Shown here: positions 53,079 through 60,828 of the stretch, in pieces | How positions within the stretch are numbered: position 1 is the first letter of the stretch | Layout of the letters: each line of letters opens with the position of its first letter | Assembly (NCBI RefSeq): GCF_014322795.1 | Contig: NZ_JAASTT010000011.1 | Coordinates: 45,472-109,471 of the forward strand | Length of the DNA: 64,000 bases | DNA from: Paenilisteria portnoyi | GTDB lineage: Bacteria > Bacillota > Bacilli > Lactobacillales > Listeriaceae | Reading direction: 5' to 3' | Notes under the pieces: model-generated | What the model saw: only the letters and a program-made list of their open reading frames with translations | Database searches by the model: none | What the model was told of the DNA's origin: nothing | Position numbers and translations under genes: made by a program

Positions 53079-54155
53079 TTATTCGCCTAATTTCTCAAAA
53101 ACCTGATTCAGCAATGCAACAGGAATTTCCGCCACCGCGTCTCCAACTGATAGCTCAAATCCACATGCACCACCCGGTTTTTCTTGTAAATACCCCGAGC
53201 ATCCAACACCCGTTTCCGCATGAATTTTTGCCAAAATCGGTTCAATGGCTTCGGCTGACTTCTCAAAATACACATGAAACATATTGGAAACAGGCACTTC
53301 CGGCACCGTACGCACACCATCGCACGCATTAAATCGACGCGCCAAATCCTTCGCCGCCTCATAATACTCTCCCATTTTGTCAATTCGTTTGTCAAAATAA
53401 TAATCCGCCGACACAATATACGGATACAGACTAATCAAATCCCCACCATAACGCCGTTTCCAAATCTTCGCCTCAGCCGTGAAATCCTCGCCCCCAGCCA
53501 AAATAGCCCCCGCGATACCGCCAAGCCCTTTATAAAAAGAAACATAAACGCTATCAAAAAGCGCGCAAATCTCCTTTTCCGACTTCTGATAATACGGCGT
53601 AACTTCCCACAACCGCGCGCCATCCAGGTGAAGCCTAATCCCATTGTTGCGACAATACGCCGAAATCTCCTCCAATTCAGCAAACGACGGCAACTGCCCA
53701 CCAATTTCACGTTGCGGCAACTCAATTAAAATACAAGAAACCGGCTCGCTAAGATTGCGAATATCGTCCATCGTCAACAACCGTTCCGCCGTTCCCAGCA
53801 ATAATGGCTCCATCGATTGCAACTCTCTCAAGGCATCCTGCTCATGAATTTCGAGATGAGAAAGCGGATGATACGCGATTTTTTTGTTCCCCTTCTCGTC
53901 CGCCCAAATACGCAACGCTGCCTGCTGCGCCATCGTCCCACTTGGGAAAAACACAGCCGTTTCCTTCCCTAAAAACGCCGCGATTTTGTCCTGAAAATTC
54001 TCAATAACCGCGCCATCTCCGTAAATATCACTTTCCAAATCACCATCCACCGCTTCAAAAGCCTCTTTCAAAACACTAGCATTGCGCGGCCCATGTTGCA
54101 AAAGTTTATACGTCGTTTTTTTGAATGAATCCTTCAATTTATTGCTGTTTGCCAT
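53079..54155 (-). CDS. Threonine aldolase-like PLP enzyme (beta-eliminating lyase fold)
   Basis: A 358-residue fold-type I PLP enzyme. DIYGDGAVIENFQDKIAAFLGKETAVFFPSGTMAQQAA is the aldolase N-terminal pattern with the phosphate site. LHLDGARLWE carries the Asp that pairs with the pyridine nitrogen, and SFYKGLGGIAGA the Schiff-base Lys. It would split L-threonine or L-allo-threonine to glycine and acetaldehyde, or act on a related amino acid. It starts 2 bases after the DUF998-like gene, so the two are cotranslated. Confidence 0.88.
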   Translation of the reverse strand: MANSNKLKDSFKKTTYKLLQHGPRNASVLKEAFEAVDGDLESDIYGDGAVIENFQDKIAAFLGKETAVFFPSGTMAQQAALRIWADEKGNKKIAYHPLSHLEIHEQDALRELQSMEPLLLGTAERLLTMDDIRNLSEPVSCILIELPQREIGGQLPSFAELEEISAYCRNNGIRLHLDGARLWEVTPYYQKSEKEICALFDSVYVSFYKGLGGIAGAILAGGEDFTAEAKIWKRRYGGDLISLYPYIVSADYYFDKRIDKMGEYYEAAKDLARRFNACDGVRTVPEVPVSNMFHVYFEKSAEAIEPILAKIHAETGVGCSGYLQEKPGGACGFELSVGDAVAEIPVALLNQVFEKLGE

Positions 54156-54157
54156 CT

Positions 54158-54808
54158 TTATCTCCCCTTATTTCCAAGTTTTATTTGATCTATAGCAAAA
54201 ATCACTATCGGTAAGTAATTGAAAAAGAAACTAATCCGCTGGCAAAAACCAATTTGATCTAAAATCGGCAAATCATTAACCGCCGGAATCCGCGCTAATC
54301 CGTACACACCCGCAGATATAAGGCTGACGATGAAAAGCACCAAGTATGTCTTCCTATGCGTTTTTCGACCTTGTTTTTGGTAAAGCAGAATCAAGAATAA
54401 CGGGAACAGTAAAAAGCCCGTATACCCCAGTCCAGAGCCAATATTATGTACCCAAGTAGAAAACGTCCAAGTCGCCTGCTCCGTATCAATACTGAACAAC
54501 CCCGTGAAAATACAATCCCCGACTCCGTATAAACCAATCGCCGAAGCCAGCAAAATCGCCAACGTACGCGAAGTCTTAGCAAACGTTCCGTATATCGCTG
54601 GTAACGCTAGAACAAAGAATACCCCAGACACCACCGACCACACTAAAAACGCCCCGCGAACAGGACTTTCCACGTCACCAAACACACTCATCACCATCGT
54701 CATTTGGTTCAAGCCCGGATAGAAAATACCCAAAACATAAGGCGTCAAAAAATCACTTAATACGCCCAACAATAGAAAATAGAAGCCATATCTTTTTAAA
54801 AAGTTCAT
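54158..54808 (-). CDS. DUF998-like multi-pass membrane protein
   Basis: A 216-residue membrane protein with about six hydrophobic helices. The pattern LLGVLSDFLTPYVLGIFYPGLNQMTMVMSVFGDVESPVRG, with Asn/Ser in the first loop, resembles DUF998 proteins of unknown function. A strong AGGAGG precedes the ATG. It is the first gene of the run with the aldolase-like enzyme. A 71-bp gap upstream should hold the promoter, though I see no good hexamers. Confidence 0.75.
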   Translation of the reverse strand: MNFLKRYGFYFLLLGVLSDFLTPYVLGIFYPGLNQMTMVMSVFGDVESPVRGAFLVWSVVSGVFFVLALPAIYGTFAKTSRTLAILLASAIGLYGVGDCIFTGLFSIDTEQATWTFSTWVHNIGSGLGYTGFLLFPLFLILLYQKQGRKTHRKTYLVLFIVSLISAGVYGLARIPAVNDLPILDQIGFCQRISFFFNYLPIVIFAIDQIKLGNKGR

Positions 54809-54879
54809 TTTCGATCCTCCTGTGATAAAATTTCGAACTTTCGCTTAGTTTACCATATATCGTTTGACGGTAGTATTAT

Positions 54880-55296
54880 TTAGGAACGCCAACTAGCTAA
54901 TAACCTCTTTATTATACAACAAAAGTGACTTAAGCATATAACATTGCATAGCAAGCAAAAAAGGCAACGCGGGTGGCTACCTTTTTCATACCAGATGATA
55001 CTTTCTCCTATTTCTTCAATTCCTCTATAGTCTGCTTCTTCGATAATCCAGATGGTGCGATGCATTGGTTTGGTCGTCGTCAAAGTGACATGAACGGTTT
55101 TCTTATGCTTTGGCACCTCTTGGCGATGATGAATCGTTTGCCTTTGCGTTTCCGGCTCGATGCTTAGTTCAAATACGTGGAGATAGTCGATTGGTTTTTG
55201 ACTTTGTTTCAGAATCGTAAAAAGTTGCCAGAGAACGTCTTGAATTTCAAATGGTATTTCTGCATCCACAGCTCTGGTTCTATATTTAGGCTGCAT
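54880..55296 (-). CDS. DUF960-like small protein with read-through C-terminal tail
   Basis: A 138-residue frame. KYRTRAVDAEIPFEIQDVLWQLFTILKQ...DYLHVFELSIE at the start matches the DUF960 pattern as I know it. The family is usually around 100 residues. Here the frame continues through an intrinsic terminator (54957-54986), giving an improbable Cys-rich tail (CLFCLLCNVICLSHFCC). The natural stop was probably lost by mutation near the terminator. GGGAGAA precedes the ATG and the upstream gene ends 4 bases away. The function is unknown. Confidence 0.6.
   Translation of the reverse strand: MQPKYRTRAVDAEIPFEIQDVLWQLFTILKQSQKPIDYLHVFELSIEPETQRQTIHHRQEVPKHKKTVHVTLTTTKPMHRTIWIIEEADYRGIEEIGESIIWYEKGSHPRCLFCLLCNVICLSHFCCIIKRLLASWRS
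54957..54986 (-). terminator. Intrinsic terminator inside the DUF960-like frame
   Basis: Read on the minus strand, an 11-bp stem (54976-54986 with 54958-54968) containing two G-T wobbles is followed by a T run. It lies within the last 40 codons of the annotated frame, which marks that tail as unnatural. Confidence 0.7.
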
Positions 55297-55300
55297 CTGC

Positions 55301-55615
55301 TTATTCTCCCTTCGTTGTCCATCGCAAAACAGCTTTGACCTTGCCGTTCACTTGCCAAATCACGAGATCATGCGCATTCGTTTCTGGATGTTGACTGATG
55401 CTTGCGGTGTATTCCATGTCATCTTGTAGGTATTGCATGGTTAGAAAACGGATTTCGTGTGCGGTCATTTGTAATGCTTGGAAACTTTTCGCTATCTCAG
55501 GTATCGTTTCTTCCAGAGCTAACGTGACTGCTTCATAACCAATCTCTTCTATAGAAAGAGAAAGCTGATAGCGTTATTTCATTTGTTGTTGAAACCAACA
55601 TAGATTTTCTTGCAT
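55301..55615 (-). pseudogene. Small gene broken by an in-frame TAA at codon 14
   Basis: A strong ribosome site (GAGGTG) and ATG at 55615 begin MQENLCWFQQQMK, then TAA at 55574-55576. The same frame goes on for 90 codons (RYQLSLSIEEIGYEAV...VIWQVNGKVKAVLRW) to a stop at 55301, 4 bases before the DUF960-like gene. The intact product would be 104 residues. I do not recognise the family. A sequencing error is possible. Confidence 0.6.
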
Positions 55616-55660
55616 GTTTTCACCTCTTTTTTTATGTTCCTTTTGGATTTAGTGATGCAT

Positions 55661-55957
55661 TCAGTTCTCCTCTAAATTTGTGAAGCGATGTAATTTCTGG
55701 TGTTGAAATAGCAAGGAATAGAGCGGACTATCGGTGTCTCCATCTGAAATGACAACCATTCTCCACGCTTCATACTGGCACGTTCGGACAAAGAGCAGGT
55801 CTGGTAGCTTTTTCTTAGGCAGATGTTGGCTGTAGTTTTTGTCCAATGCTTGACGATGTAGCAACTGCATCCGTTCTTGTATCGCTTCTTCTGGAACAGT
55901 CCCCACGCCTTCCAACCACAATGTTTCTTGGAAGCGTTCTTTAGTGAAAATATACAT
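55661..55957 (-). CDS. Hypothetical 98-residue protein
   Basis: A small soluble protein (MYIFTKERFQETLWLEGVGTVPEEAIQERMQLLHRQ...LLFVRTCQYEAWRMVVISDGD) with no export signal. AAAGGAG precedes the ATG. It is the first of three small genes in a row (then the broken gene and the DUF960-like gene). I do not recognise the family. A hairpin with a T run ends 6 bases before its ribosome site. Confidence 0.6.
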   Translation of the reverse strand: MYIFTKERFQETLWLEGVGTVPEEAIQERMQLLHRQALDKNYSQHLPKKKLPDLLFVRTCQYEAWRMVVISDGDTDSPLYSLLFQHQKLHRFTNLEEN

Positions 55958-55977
55958 GTCTTGTCTCCTTTCTGCAT

Positions 55978-56014
55978 AAAAATAGAGCCAATGCCTGTGT
56001 GAGACATTGACTCT
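55978..56014 (-). terminator. Terminator-like hairpin abutting the ribosome site of the 98-residue protein gene
   Basis: Read on the minus strand, a 10-bp stem with one G-T pair (56005-56014 with 55984-55993) is followed by five Ts. It may end the immunity-gene transcript or act as a leader attenuator. The rest of the 222-bp gap (55958-56179) has no gene. Confidence 0.55.
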
Positions 56015-56179
56015 TGAATATAATATTTATTTATATTTAGTTTTATTTCGATTCAGGGCTAACATGTATATTAGGGCTATTTACTGCTAATAATTATCAA
56101 CTCATCTGCTTTACTATTGATATGATGTCAATAGTAATCTTCATGGACAACTTGAATACTTAATCCCTCCATGAACCGT

Positions 56180-56584
56180 TTATAAAACGATGTCTTGATA
56201 ATCCACTTCTTCTACTTTTTCATCTTCAATTCGAACACCCACACCATTATCTATATCCCAAGTACAATCAAAAACTAAGCCTATTCTTCTCACGCCGTTC
56301 TTTCTAACACGCCTAACAATTAATTGTGTGGGAATTACTAGATTGCCTAATTCCTCAACTGTATTAATCACAGGGGCAATTCTGTCCGCCTCAGCTTCAT
56401 CAGCCATATCTCTATATTCCTCAAAATTCTCTTCATAGTATTCTAGAATGTCTAGTTCTACAGCATTCATAATTTCACCCATGTTTGTCATGAAATTTGT
56501 ATATGCTTCGCGTTGAATTGGTGAGAAATTGGCATCTTCTTCCCCATCAATACTCAAAATGATTTCATGTTTTTTTCCAAACAT
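56180..56584 (-). CDS. DUF6985-like immunity protein, start codon apparently lost
   Basis: From the first ATG (56584) the protein has 134 residues: MFGKKHEIILSIDGEEDANFSPIQREAY...IGLVFDCTWDIDNGVGVRI. This matches the DUF6985 pattern, found next to polymorphic toxins. Upstream the frame stays open for 25 more good codons (KKINDDLFGEIEFDLYWSGK). It begins at an ATC (56657-56659) placed 8 bases after AAAGGGG, where an ATG would be expected. The ATG at 56584 has no good ribosome site. The gene may thus be weakly translated or dead. It is the last of the immunity series. Confidence 0.6.
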   Translation of the reverse strand: MFGKKHEIILSIDGEEDANFSPIQREAYTNFMTNMGEIMNAVELDILEYYEENFEEYRDMADEAEADRIAPVINTVEELGNLVIPTQLIVRRVRKNGVRRIGLVFDCTWDIDNGVGVRIEDEKVEEVDYQDIVL

Positions 56585-56690
56585 TACAATTGAAGTTTTT
56601 CCACTCCAGTACAGATCGAATTCTATTTCACCAAATAAATCATCATTTATTTTTTTGATTAAATCTACCCCTTTAGAAAATCATAGTGAT

Positions 56691-57119
56691 TCATTTCATA
56701 TAATACAGGTCGTCTTCCATTATTTTTTCCAAAAACTCTTTAAGAGAATTGGCTATCAATGTATCAAACAAATAAATCGGACTTGATTCTCCTTCTCCTA
56801 GACCTATTAGAATTGTTGTACTCTCATCACCTTCAAAAAAGACTAATTTATCTTCTTCTATCTCATCAAAAATTTCTATGTCTGGATAGAACTCATAATC
56901 ATCTGCTCTCAACCTAAAATCTCTCACTGACTCTGGGTCCATTAATCTATTTATTTGATACTCTGAACCTTTAAAGAAACCATAGCCTATTTCTAAATAG
57001 AACTGTCTTAATTCATTTGGGAAAGTTAGTCCTAATTCCTTTTCTACTTGTTCAATATCTTTTAGATTCAATGGATAAAAACTGTTTTCAGGATTATTGG
57101 TCACAAATTTAAATTGCAT
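56691..57119 (-). CDS. SMI1/KNR4 (SUKH) immunity protein
   Basis: A 142-residue protein of the SUKH superfamily: QVEKELGLTFPNELRQFYLEIGYGFFKGSEYQINRLMDPESVRDFRLRADDYEFYPDIEIFDEIEEDKLVFFEG. The frame opens at 57158, but AAGGAGTG points to the ATG at 57119. It is closely related to the two proteins at 57609 and 58086, so the three arose by duplication. SUKH proteins neutralise nuclease toxins in polymorphic toxin systems, and this one lies downstream of an LXG-HNH toxin. Confidence 0.85.
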   Translation of the reverse strand: MQFKFVTNNPENSFYPLNLKDIEQVEKELGLTFPNELRQFYLEIGYGFFKGSEYQINRLMDPESVRDFRLRADDYEFYPDIEIFDEIEEDKLVFFEGDESTTILIGLGEGESSPIYLFDTLIANSLKEFLEKIMEDDLYYMK

Positions 57120-57201
57120 TATTTTTTCACTCCTTGCTATTGATTCGAAATGGCTCAAATTCTGTAGCTGATTTTAAGTCGAATACCATCACTTTTTATT
57201 A

Positions 57202-57549
57202 CTACTCACAAACACTGTTTAGAGCTGATTCTAACAGTTCACCCAACGATGAGAATTTATTAATGACATCTCCACTGGGCTTATCTAGCTCCATAAAAGC
57301 ATTTTTCATTCTACTATAGCAATACCAAGAAATATTAGAGTCTCCAAAAAACACATAATCATCTTCCCATTCATTTTCATTCCATATTTCAAGGAATGCT
57401 ACATATTCAGCGAACCAGGCGTCTCTAGAATAGTCATGAGCAATTAACTTTTTCAATTCCAAAATTTCAGTCTCAGTTGCAGGTAGCTTGGGTTCTTCAT
57501 CTAAAGGTTTTTGTTCCTCTGCAATTGGTTCTAATATCTCCAAAAGCAT
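57202..57549 (-). CDS. Small acidic protein of the immunity series, possibly YrhA/SUKH-like
   Basis: A 115-residue acidic protein. The C-terminal half (YVFFGDSNISWYCYSRMKNAFMELDKPSGDVINKFSSLGELLESAL) resembles the end of SUKH/YrhA-type immunity proteins. The N-terminus (LEILEPIAEEQKPLDEEPKLPATETEILELKKLI) is not typical. A strong GGAGGAG supports the start at 57549. It sits between SUKH genes, so an immunity role is likely. The family call is tentative. Confidence 0.55.
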   Translation of the reverse strand: MLLEILEPIAEEQKPLDEEPKLPATETEILELKKLIAHDYSRDAWFAEYVAFLEIWNENEWEDDYVFFGDSNISWYCYSRMKNAFMELDKPSGDVINKFSSLGELLESALNSVCE

Positions 57550-57608
57550 CTAAAATCTCCTCCATACGCATTAACCATAACACTTATTAGTTAATTAATA
57601 CTCCAGTC

Positions 57609-58043
57609 TTACTTCGTCAATGCCAAATAATAATTATCATCTTTAGACATTAATTGGAGAAATTCATATAGTGAATCAGCAATTTTTGTTTCATTATAAA
57701 ATATAGGGCTAGTATCTTCACCAGTCACTTTTATAGACATTAAAACTGTTTCATCTACCTCAAAAAATATGAGTTCGTCCTCTAAATCATCATATAAGTC
57801 AATGTCAGGATAAAATTCATAATCATATTCTTTCATACGAAAATCTCTTACGGAAATTGGGTCCATTAATCGATTTATATTTCCTTTAGAACCTTTAATA
57901 AACCCACATCCTACTTCATTATAAAATTCAAGTAGTTCTTTGGGAAAATCAAACGTTAAGTCAGCCTGAGCTTCTTCAATCATTCCATCTCTTAATAGAT
58001 AAAAATTATTTTCTTCTTCGTTTAGTAAAAATGAATATTTCAT
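57609..58043 (-). CDS. SMI1/KNR4 (SUKH) immunity protein
   Basis: A 144-residue SUKH protein: EEAQADLTFDFPKELLEFYNEVGCGFIKGSKGNINRLMDPISVRDFRMKEYDYEFYPDIDLYDDLEDELIFFE. It is about as similar to the 58086 protein as recent paralogues are. It is second in line after the toxin gene and could protect against a related toxin of other strains. Confidence 0.87.
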   Translation of the reverse strand: MKYSFLLNEEENNFYLLRDGMIEEAQADLTFDFPKELLEFYNEVGCGFIKGSKGNINRLMDPISVRDFRMKEYDYEFYPDIDLYDDLEDELIFFEVDETVLMSIKVTGEDTSPIFYNETKIADSLYEFLQLMSKDDNYYLALTK

Positions 58044-58085
58044 TACAGTTTCTCCTCAAAAAGACATGCTGATTATAAAAAAACA

Positions 58086-58520
58086 TCAATCTACCAAGTC
58101 CATATAATACATATCGTCAACAACTATTTTTTGAAGAAATTCAGCTAAAGAATCCGCAATTTTAAACTCATCATAATAAATTTCACTTGGTTCACTATCC
58201 ACTAACTTAATGGATATCATAGCTGTTTCATTTGCCTCGAAGAAAATCAATTCATCCTCTAAATCATCGTACAGTTCTATATCTGGAAAGAATTCAAAAT
58301 CATTTTGTTTTAATCTGAAATCTCTCACAGATAGCGGGTCCATTAATCGGTTAATATTTTGCCTAGATCCTTTGATAAAACCATATCCTAAATTTGTGTA
58401 GCAATCGATAAGTTCTTGCGGAAATTTGAACCCAAGATCTGCTTGTGCTTGTTCAATTGATTCGATAGTCACTGGATAAAATTTATTTTTTTTATTTATT
58501 TTCAAAAATTTATATTCCAT
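58086..58520 (-). CDS. SMI1/KNR4 (SUKH) immunity protein, cognate to the LXG-HNH toxin
   Basis: A 144-residue SUKH protein: QAQADLGFKFPQELIDCYTNLGYGFIKGSRQNINRLMDPLSVRDFRLKQNDFEFFPDIELYDDLEDELIFFE. It starts 2 bases after the toxin stop codon, so it is the obvious cognate immunity protein. The SUKH family often pairs with nuclease toxins, in agreement with the HNH-like toxin end. Confidence 0.9.
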   Translation of the reverse strand: MEYKFLKINKKNKFYPVTIESIEQAQADLGFKFPQELIDCYTNLGYGFIKGSRQNINRLMDPLSVRDFRLKQNDFEFFPDIELYDDLEDELIFFEANETAMISIKLVDSEPSEIYYDEFKIADSLAEFLQKIVVDDMYYMDLVD

Positions 58521-58522
58521 CG

Positions 58523-59989
58523 TTATTTATCTCCTTTAAAGAGCGAATTCCCTGGGGAGCCTGCTCCATGTATTCCTGCTTGATGTTCATTTGGGAATTT
58601 AGCTGGATGAATATTCCACCATTCATGATTACCACCAAAATTATTTTCTATGATGTGATGAGCATCGTAAAGTTCTCCTTTATTTCGAATAGCTGCCCCC
58701 GTTTTCGTAGAAATAACATCTTCTGAATACGTTGGCCAAACCTGCTTTGTTTTGAGCTCCCATTCAGTGATTAAAGAATTTTTCACTTTATTAAATGATC
58801 TTCTGTGAGCTTTAGTTTCTGCTGGGGACATCTTAGTATATTCATTATTTCTTAGAGCATCCTTCAACGCATCAATTTGCACCTTAGCAATTTTTCTACT
58901 AGTTTGTTGCTCTACATCTCTAACGTAACTTCTCACTAATCCACTGTTAATTGATTTCTTAATAACAATTCGCTCGCCATATTCTTTAATTTTAAGCTCG
59001 GATTCTACCTTATTAATATTGCTTTTCTTATAGATCATGCCACGACTTTTCATCGTAACCATACCAGTCATGACTCCTGCAATGATGGAGAAACTTTGCA
59101 TCTTGGTTAATGGTTGGTCTGGATTCAGCATATTAATACCTTTAACCGCATTAAGCATATAATCGGTCATAAAATCGCCTGATTCTTCATCTGCTAGTTT
59201 GATTGTACCATCTTTTATGGCATCGTTGTAGGCAATGCTTGCTTTGGCGCTTTCTTGGTCGGTGATGCCATTTTTACTCAGCACCCAATAACTGCCCTCC
59301 AACGTTTTTGTGTAGTCGTCAAAGTTATATTGCTTCGGTTTTTTCTCGGTTACCATGCCATCTAGCCAGCCCATATGTAGCGCTTTTGTGTTGAAAGTAT
59401 GACTGACGGTATTGAATGCTTTACTGCTTCGAATCTCTGCTAAGCCTTGCTTCACTTGATACAGCTTGCTCAACACGTCTTGCATCACATTTTGGTGGCT
59501 CATGTCAAAATCCAAATAGCGTTCAATGATTTGCATTTCGTGTTGTAATTGTCCCATCGCCGTTTGCATCCCCAATTGCATACCAATTTGCTGTCCTAGT
59601 GAGGAACCGCCAGCCATCGATTTCATTTTTACTAATAAGTCTTCATATCGATTTTGGCATTTTCGAACTTCGGCTTGGAGTTCTTGTAGTTCATCGGAAT
59701 CAATTCGTGCATTCATCGATGGGTCAACCTGATTATGAAAATCGGTGGGATATTTCTTTAAAATTTCTTCGGCATCCGTCATACATGCCTTGGTCGTATC
59801 AATAATCGGATAGTGCACCGTTTGGTAGTAGTTCTTCGCGCTGTCTGCAATTTCCCCTTTGATGTCACCATCCGCTATGATTTTCGCGACTGCTTTTCGG
59901 TAATTCGTTAGTACGTCCTTTAATTTCTGGGACTCTCTTAAAAACTGCTCGACAAAATAACGTACTTCGCCTATATCAATGCGTGGCAT
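58523..59989 (-). CDS. LXG-domain type VII secretion toxin with C-terminal HNH-like nuclease
   Basis: A 488-residue polymorphic toxin. About 1-200 are the helical LXG export domain (MPRIDIGEVRYFVEQFLRESQKL...). A middle region follows, with GMVTEKKPKQYNFDDY. The C-terminus has DAHHIIENNFGGNHEWWNIHPAKFPNEHQAGIH, an HHI...N...H pattern of HNH/AHH nucleases. The frame can be extended 23 codons upstream, but the added residues are basic and the ATG at 59989 behind AGAGG fits the LXG start. It overlaps the gene at 59976 by 14 bases. It would be exported by an Esx/T7SS machine that is not in the window, and would cut DNA in rival cells. Confidence 0.88.
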   Translation of the reverse strand: MPRIDIGEVRYFVEQFLRESQKLKDVLTNYRKAVAKIIADGDIKGEIADSAKNYYQTVHYPIIDTTKACMTDAEEILKKYPTDFHNQVDPSMNARIDSDELQELQAEVRKCQNRYEDLLVKMKSMAGGSSLGQQIGMQLGMQTAMGQLQHEMQIIERYLDFDMSHQNVMQDVLSKLYQVKQGLAEIRSSKAFNTVSHTFNTKALHMGWLDGMVTEKKPKQYNFDDYTKTLEGSYWVLSKNGITDQESAKASIAYNDAIKDGTIKLADEESGDFMTDYMLNAVKGINMLNPDQPLTKMQSFSIIAGVMTGMVTMKSRGMIYKKSNINKVESELKIKEYGERIVIKKSINSGLVRSYVRDVEQQTSRKIAKVQIDALKDALRNNEYTKMSPAETKAHRRSFNKVKNSLITEWELKTKQVWPTYSEDVISTKTGAAIRNKGELYDAHHIIENNFGGNHEWWNIHPAKFPNEHQAGIHGAGSPGNSLFKGDK

Positions 59990-60278
59990 CCACTTTCGCC
60001 TCTTTCGCTCGTTCGACGTCGGCTTTTGCTTGTTTGTGTTCTGCTTGTAGTTGATCATCTAAGTTGTAAAGTTTCTTTTGCGTCATACGTTGCTCCTGCG
60101 CTAAATCTAATGCAATGGCGCCCAATCTATTCTCCGAGTGGTTTCCCCGCCATGCATTGCCAATTCGTGAAAGCAAATCATCTTGTTGGCGTTTTAACTG
60201 TCTGAATTCACGCTCCACATCTTCTAATTCCCGTTGCTTCTCGATACTCCTTCGTACTGCTTCCTCCTGTTGTTTCAT
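59976..60278 (-). CDS. LXG-partner helical protein (DUF3958/Lap2-like)
   Basis: A 100-residue, highly charged helical protein (AVRRSIEKQRELEDVEREFRQLKRQQDDLLSRIGNAWRG). It resembles the small partner proteins encoded just upstream of LXG toxins, which bind the LXG domain and help export. GAGGAG precedes the ATG. It overlaps the toxin gene, so the two are cotranslated. Assignment to DUF3958 rests on size, position and helix pattern. Confidence 0.7.
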   Translation of the reverse strand: MKQQEEAVRRSIEKQRELEDVEREFRQLKRQQDDLLSRIGNAWRGNHSENRLGAIALDLAQEQRMTQKKLYNLDDQLQAEHKQAKADVERAKEAKVDATH

Positions 60279-60305
60279 CCCTACGTTTCACTCCTCATGT
60301 CTGCT

Positions 60306-60593
60306 TTATTTGTCTAAATGAAGCGCTTTACTCCACATATCCGCCATGACTTTCTCGGAAGCAACAAATGCCTGCTCGACATTTTTCAGATTCTGCACAT
60401 CCTTGTTGAACGCTTCTGGCATAGCTTGAATCATGTGTGCGGCGTCCATACTACTTTGTACCAATTGGCGTGCGGAACTCGTCGAATAAGACATTGTTGG
60501 TTGCAGATTGAACGATATGTCATTCGCGCTACTGCCGATTTCTTTGGCATGTTCTGCTAAACGCCCGCTTGGTAACTGGATTTCCTTTGACAT
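60306..60593 (-). CDS. WXG100-like LXG-partner protein (TIGR04197/DUF3130, Lap1-like)
   Basis: A 95-residue helical protein: MSKEIQLPSGRLAEHAKEIGSSANDISFNLQ...MSYSTSSARQLVQSSMDAA and ...SEKVMADMWSKALHLDK. This is the pattern of the TIGR04197/DUF3130 group found as the first gene of LXG operons. It forms a helical hairpin and targets the toxin to the T7SS. GGAAGGGAAG precedes the ATG. It heads the operon partner-1, partner-2, toxin, immunity. Confidence 0.8.
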   Translation of the reverse strand: MSKEIQLPSGRLAEHAKEIGSSANDISFNLQPTMSYSTSSARQLVQSSMDAAHMIQAMPEAFNKDVQNLKNVEQAFVASEKVMADMWSKALHLDK

Positions 60594-60714
60594 TACTTCC
60601 CTTCCTTTCTAGTTGGATTTTCTGTGTAATAATTGGATCATACTCTCATACATATCCTTAATTATACCATTGATTTTATTAGAAAGAAAAGAAGCAACTA
60701 CAGTGCAAGAAACC

Positions 60715-60766
60715 AAAAATAAGGTGTACCAGTCACTTTCGATGTAGCCTCACTTAACCTGAAAAT
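60715..60766 (-). terminator. Terminator-like repeat, copy 1 (after the glycosylase gene)
   Basis: Read on the minus strand, a GGTTAAGTGAGG...CACCTTATTTTT segment forms a short hairpin with a T run. It is about 75 percent similar by eye to the copy at 61656-61710. The other bases of the 235-bp gap (60594-60828) are AT-rich with no gene. Confidence 0.5.
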
Positions 60767-60828
60767 ACAAAAACAAAATCTACCAAAGCGATCGCATAAT
60801 TACTATATCAAGACATCGACACTATTTA

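Noticed and set aside
55672..56007. 111-codon frame overlapping the 98-residue protein gene
   Set aside because: It is a shifted shadow of that gene and starts within the terminator-like hairpin.
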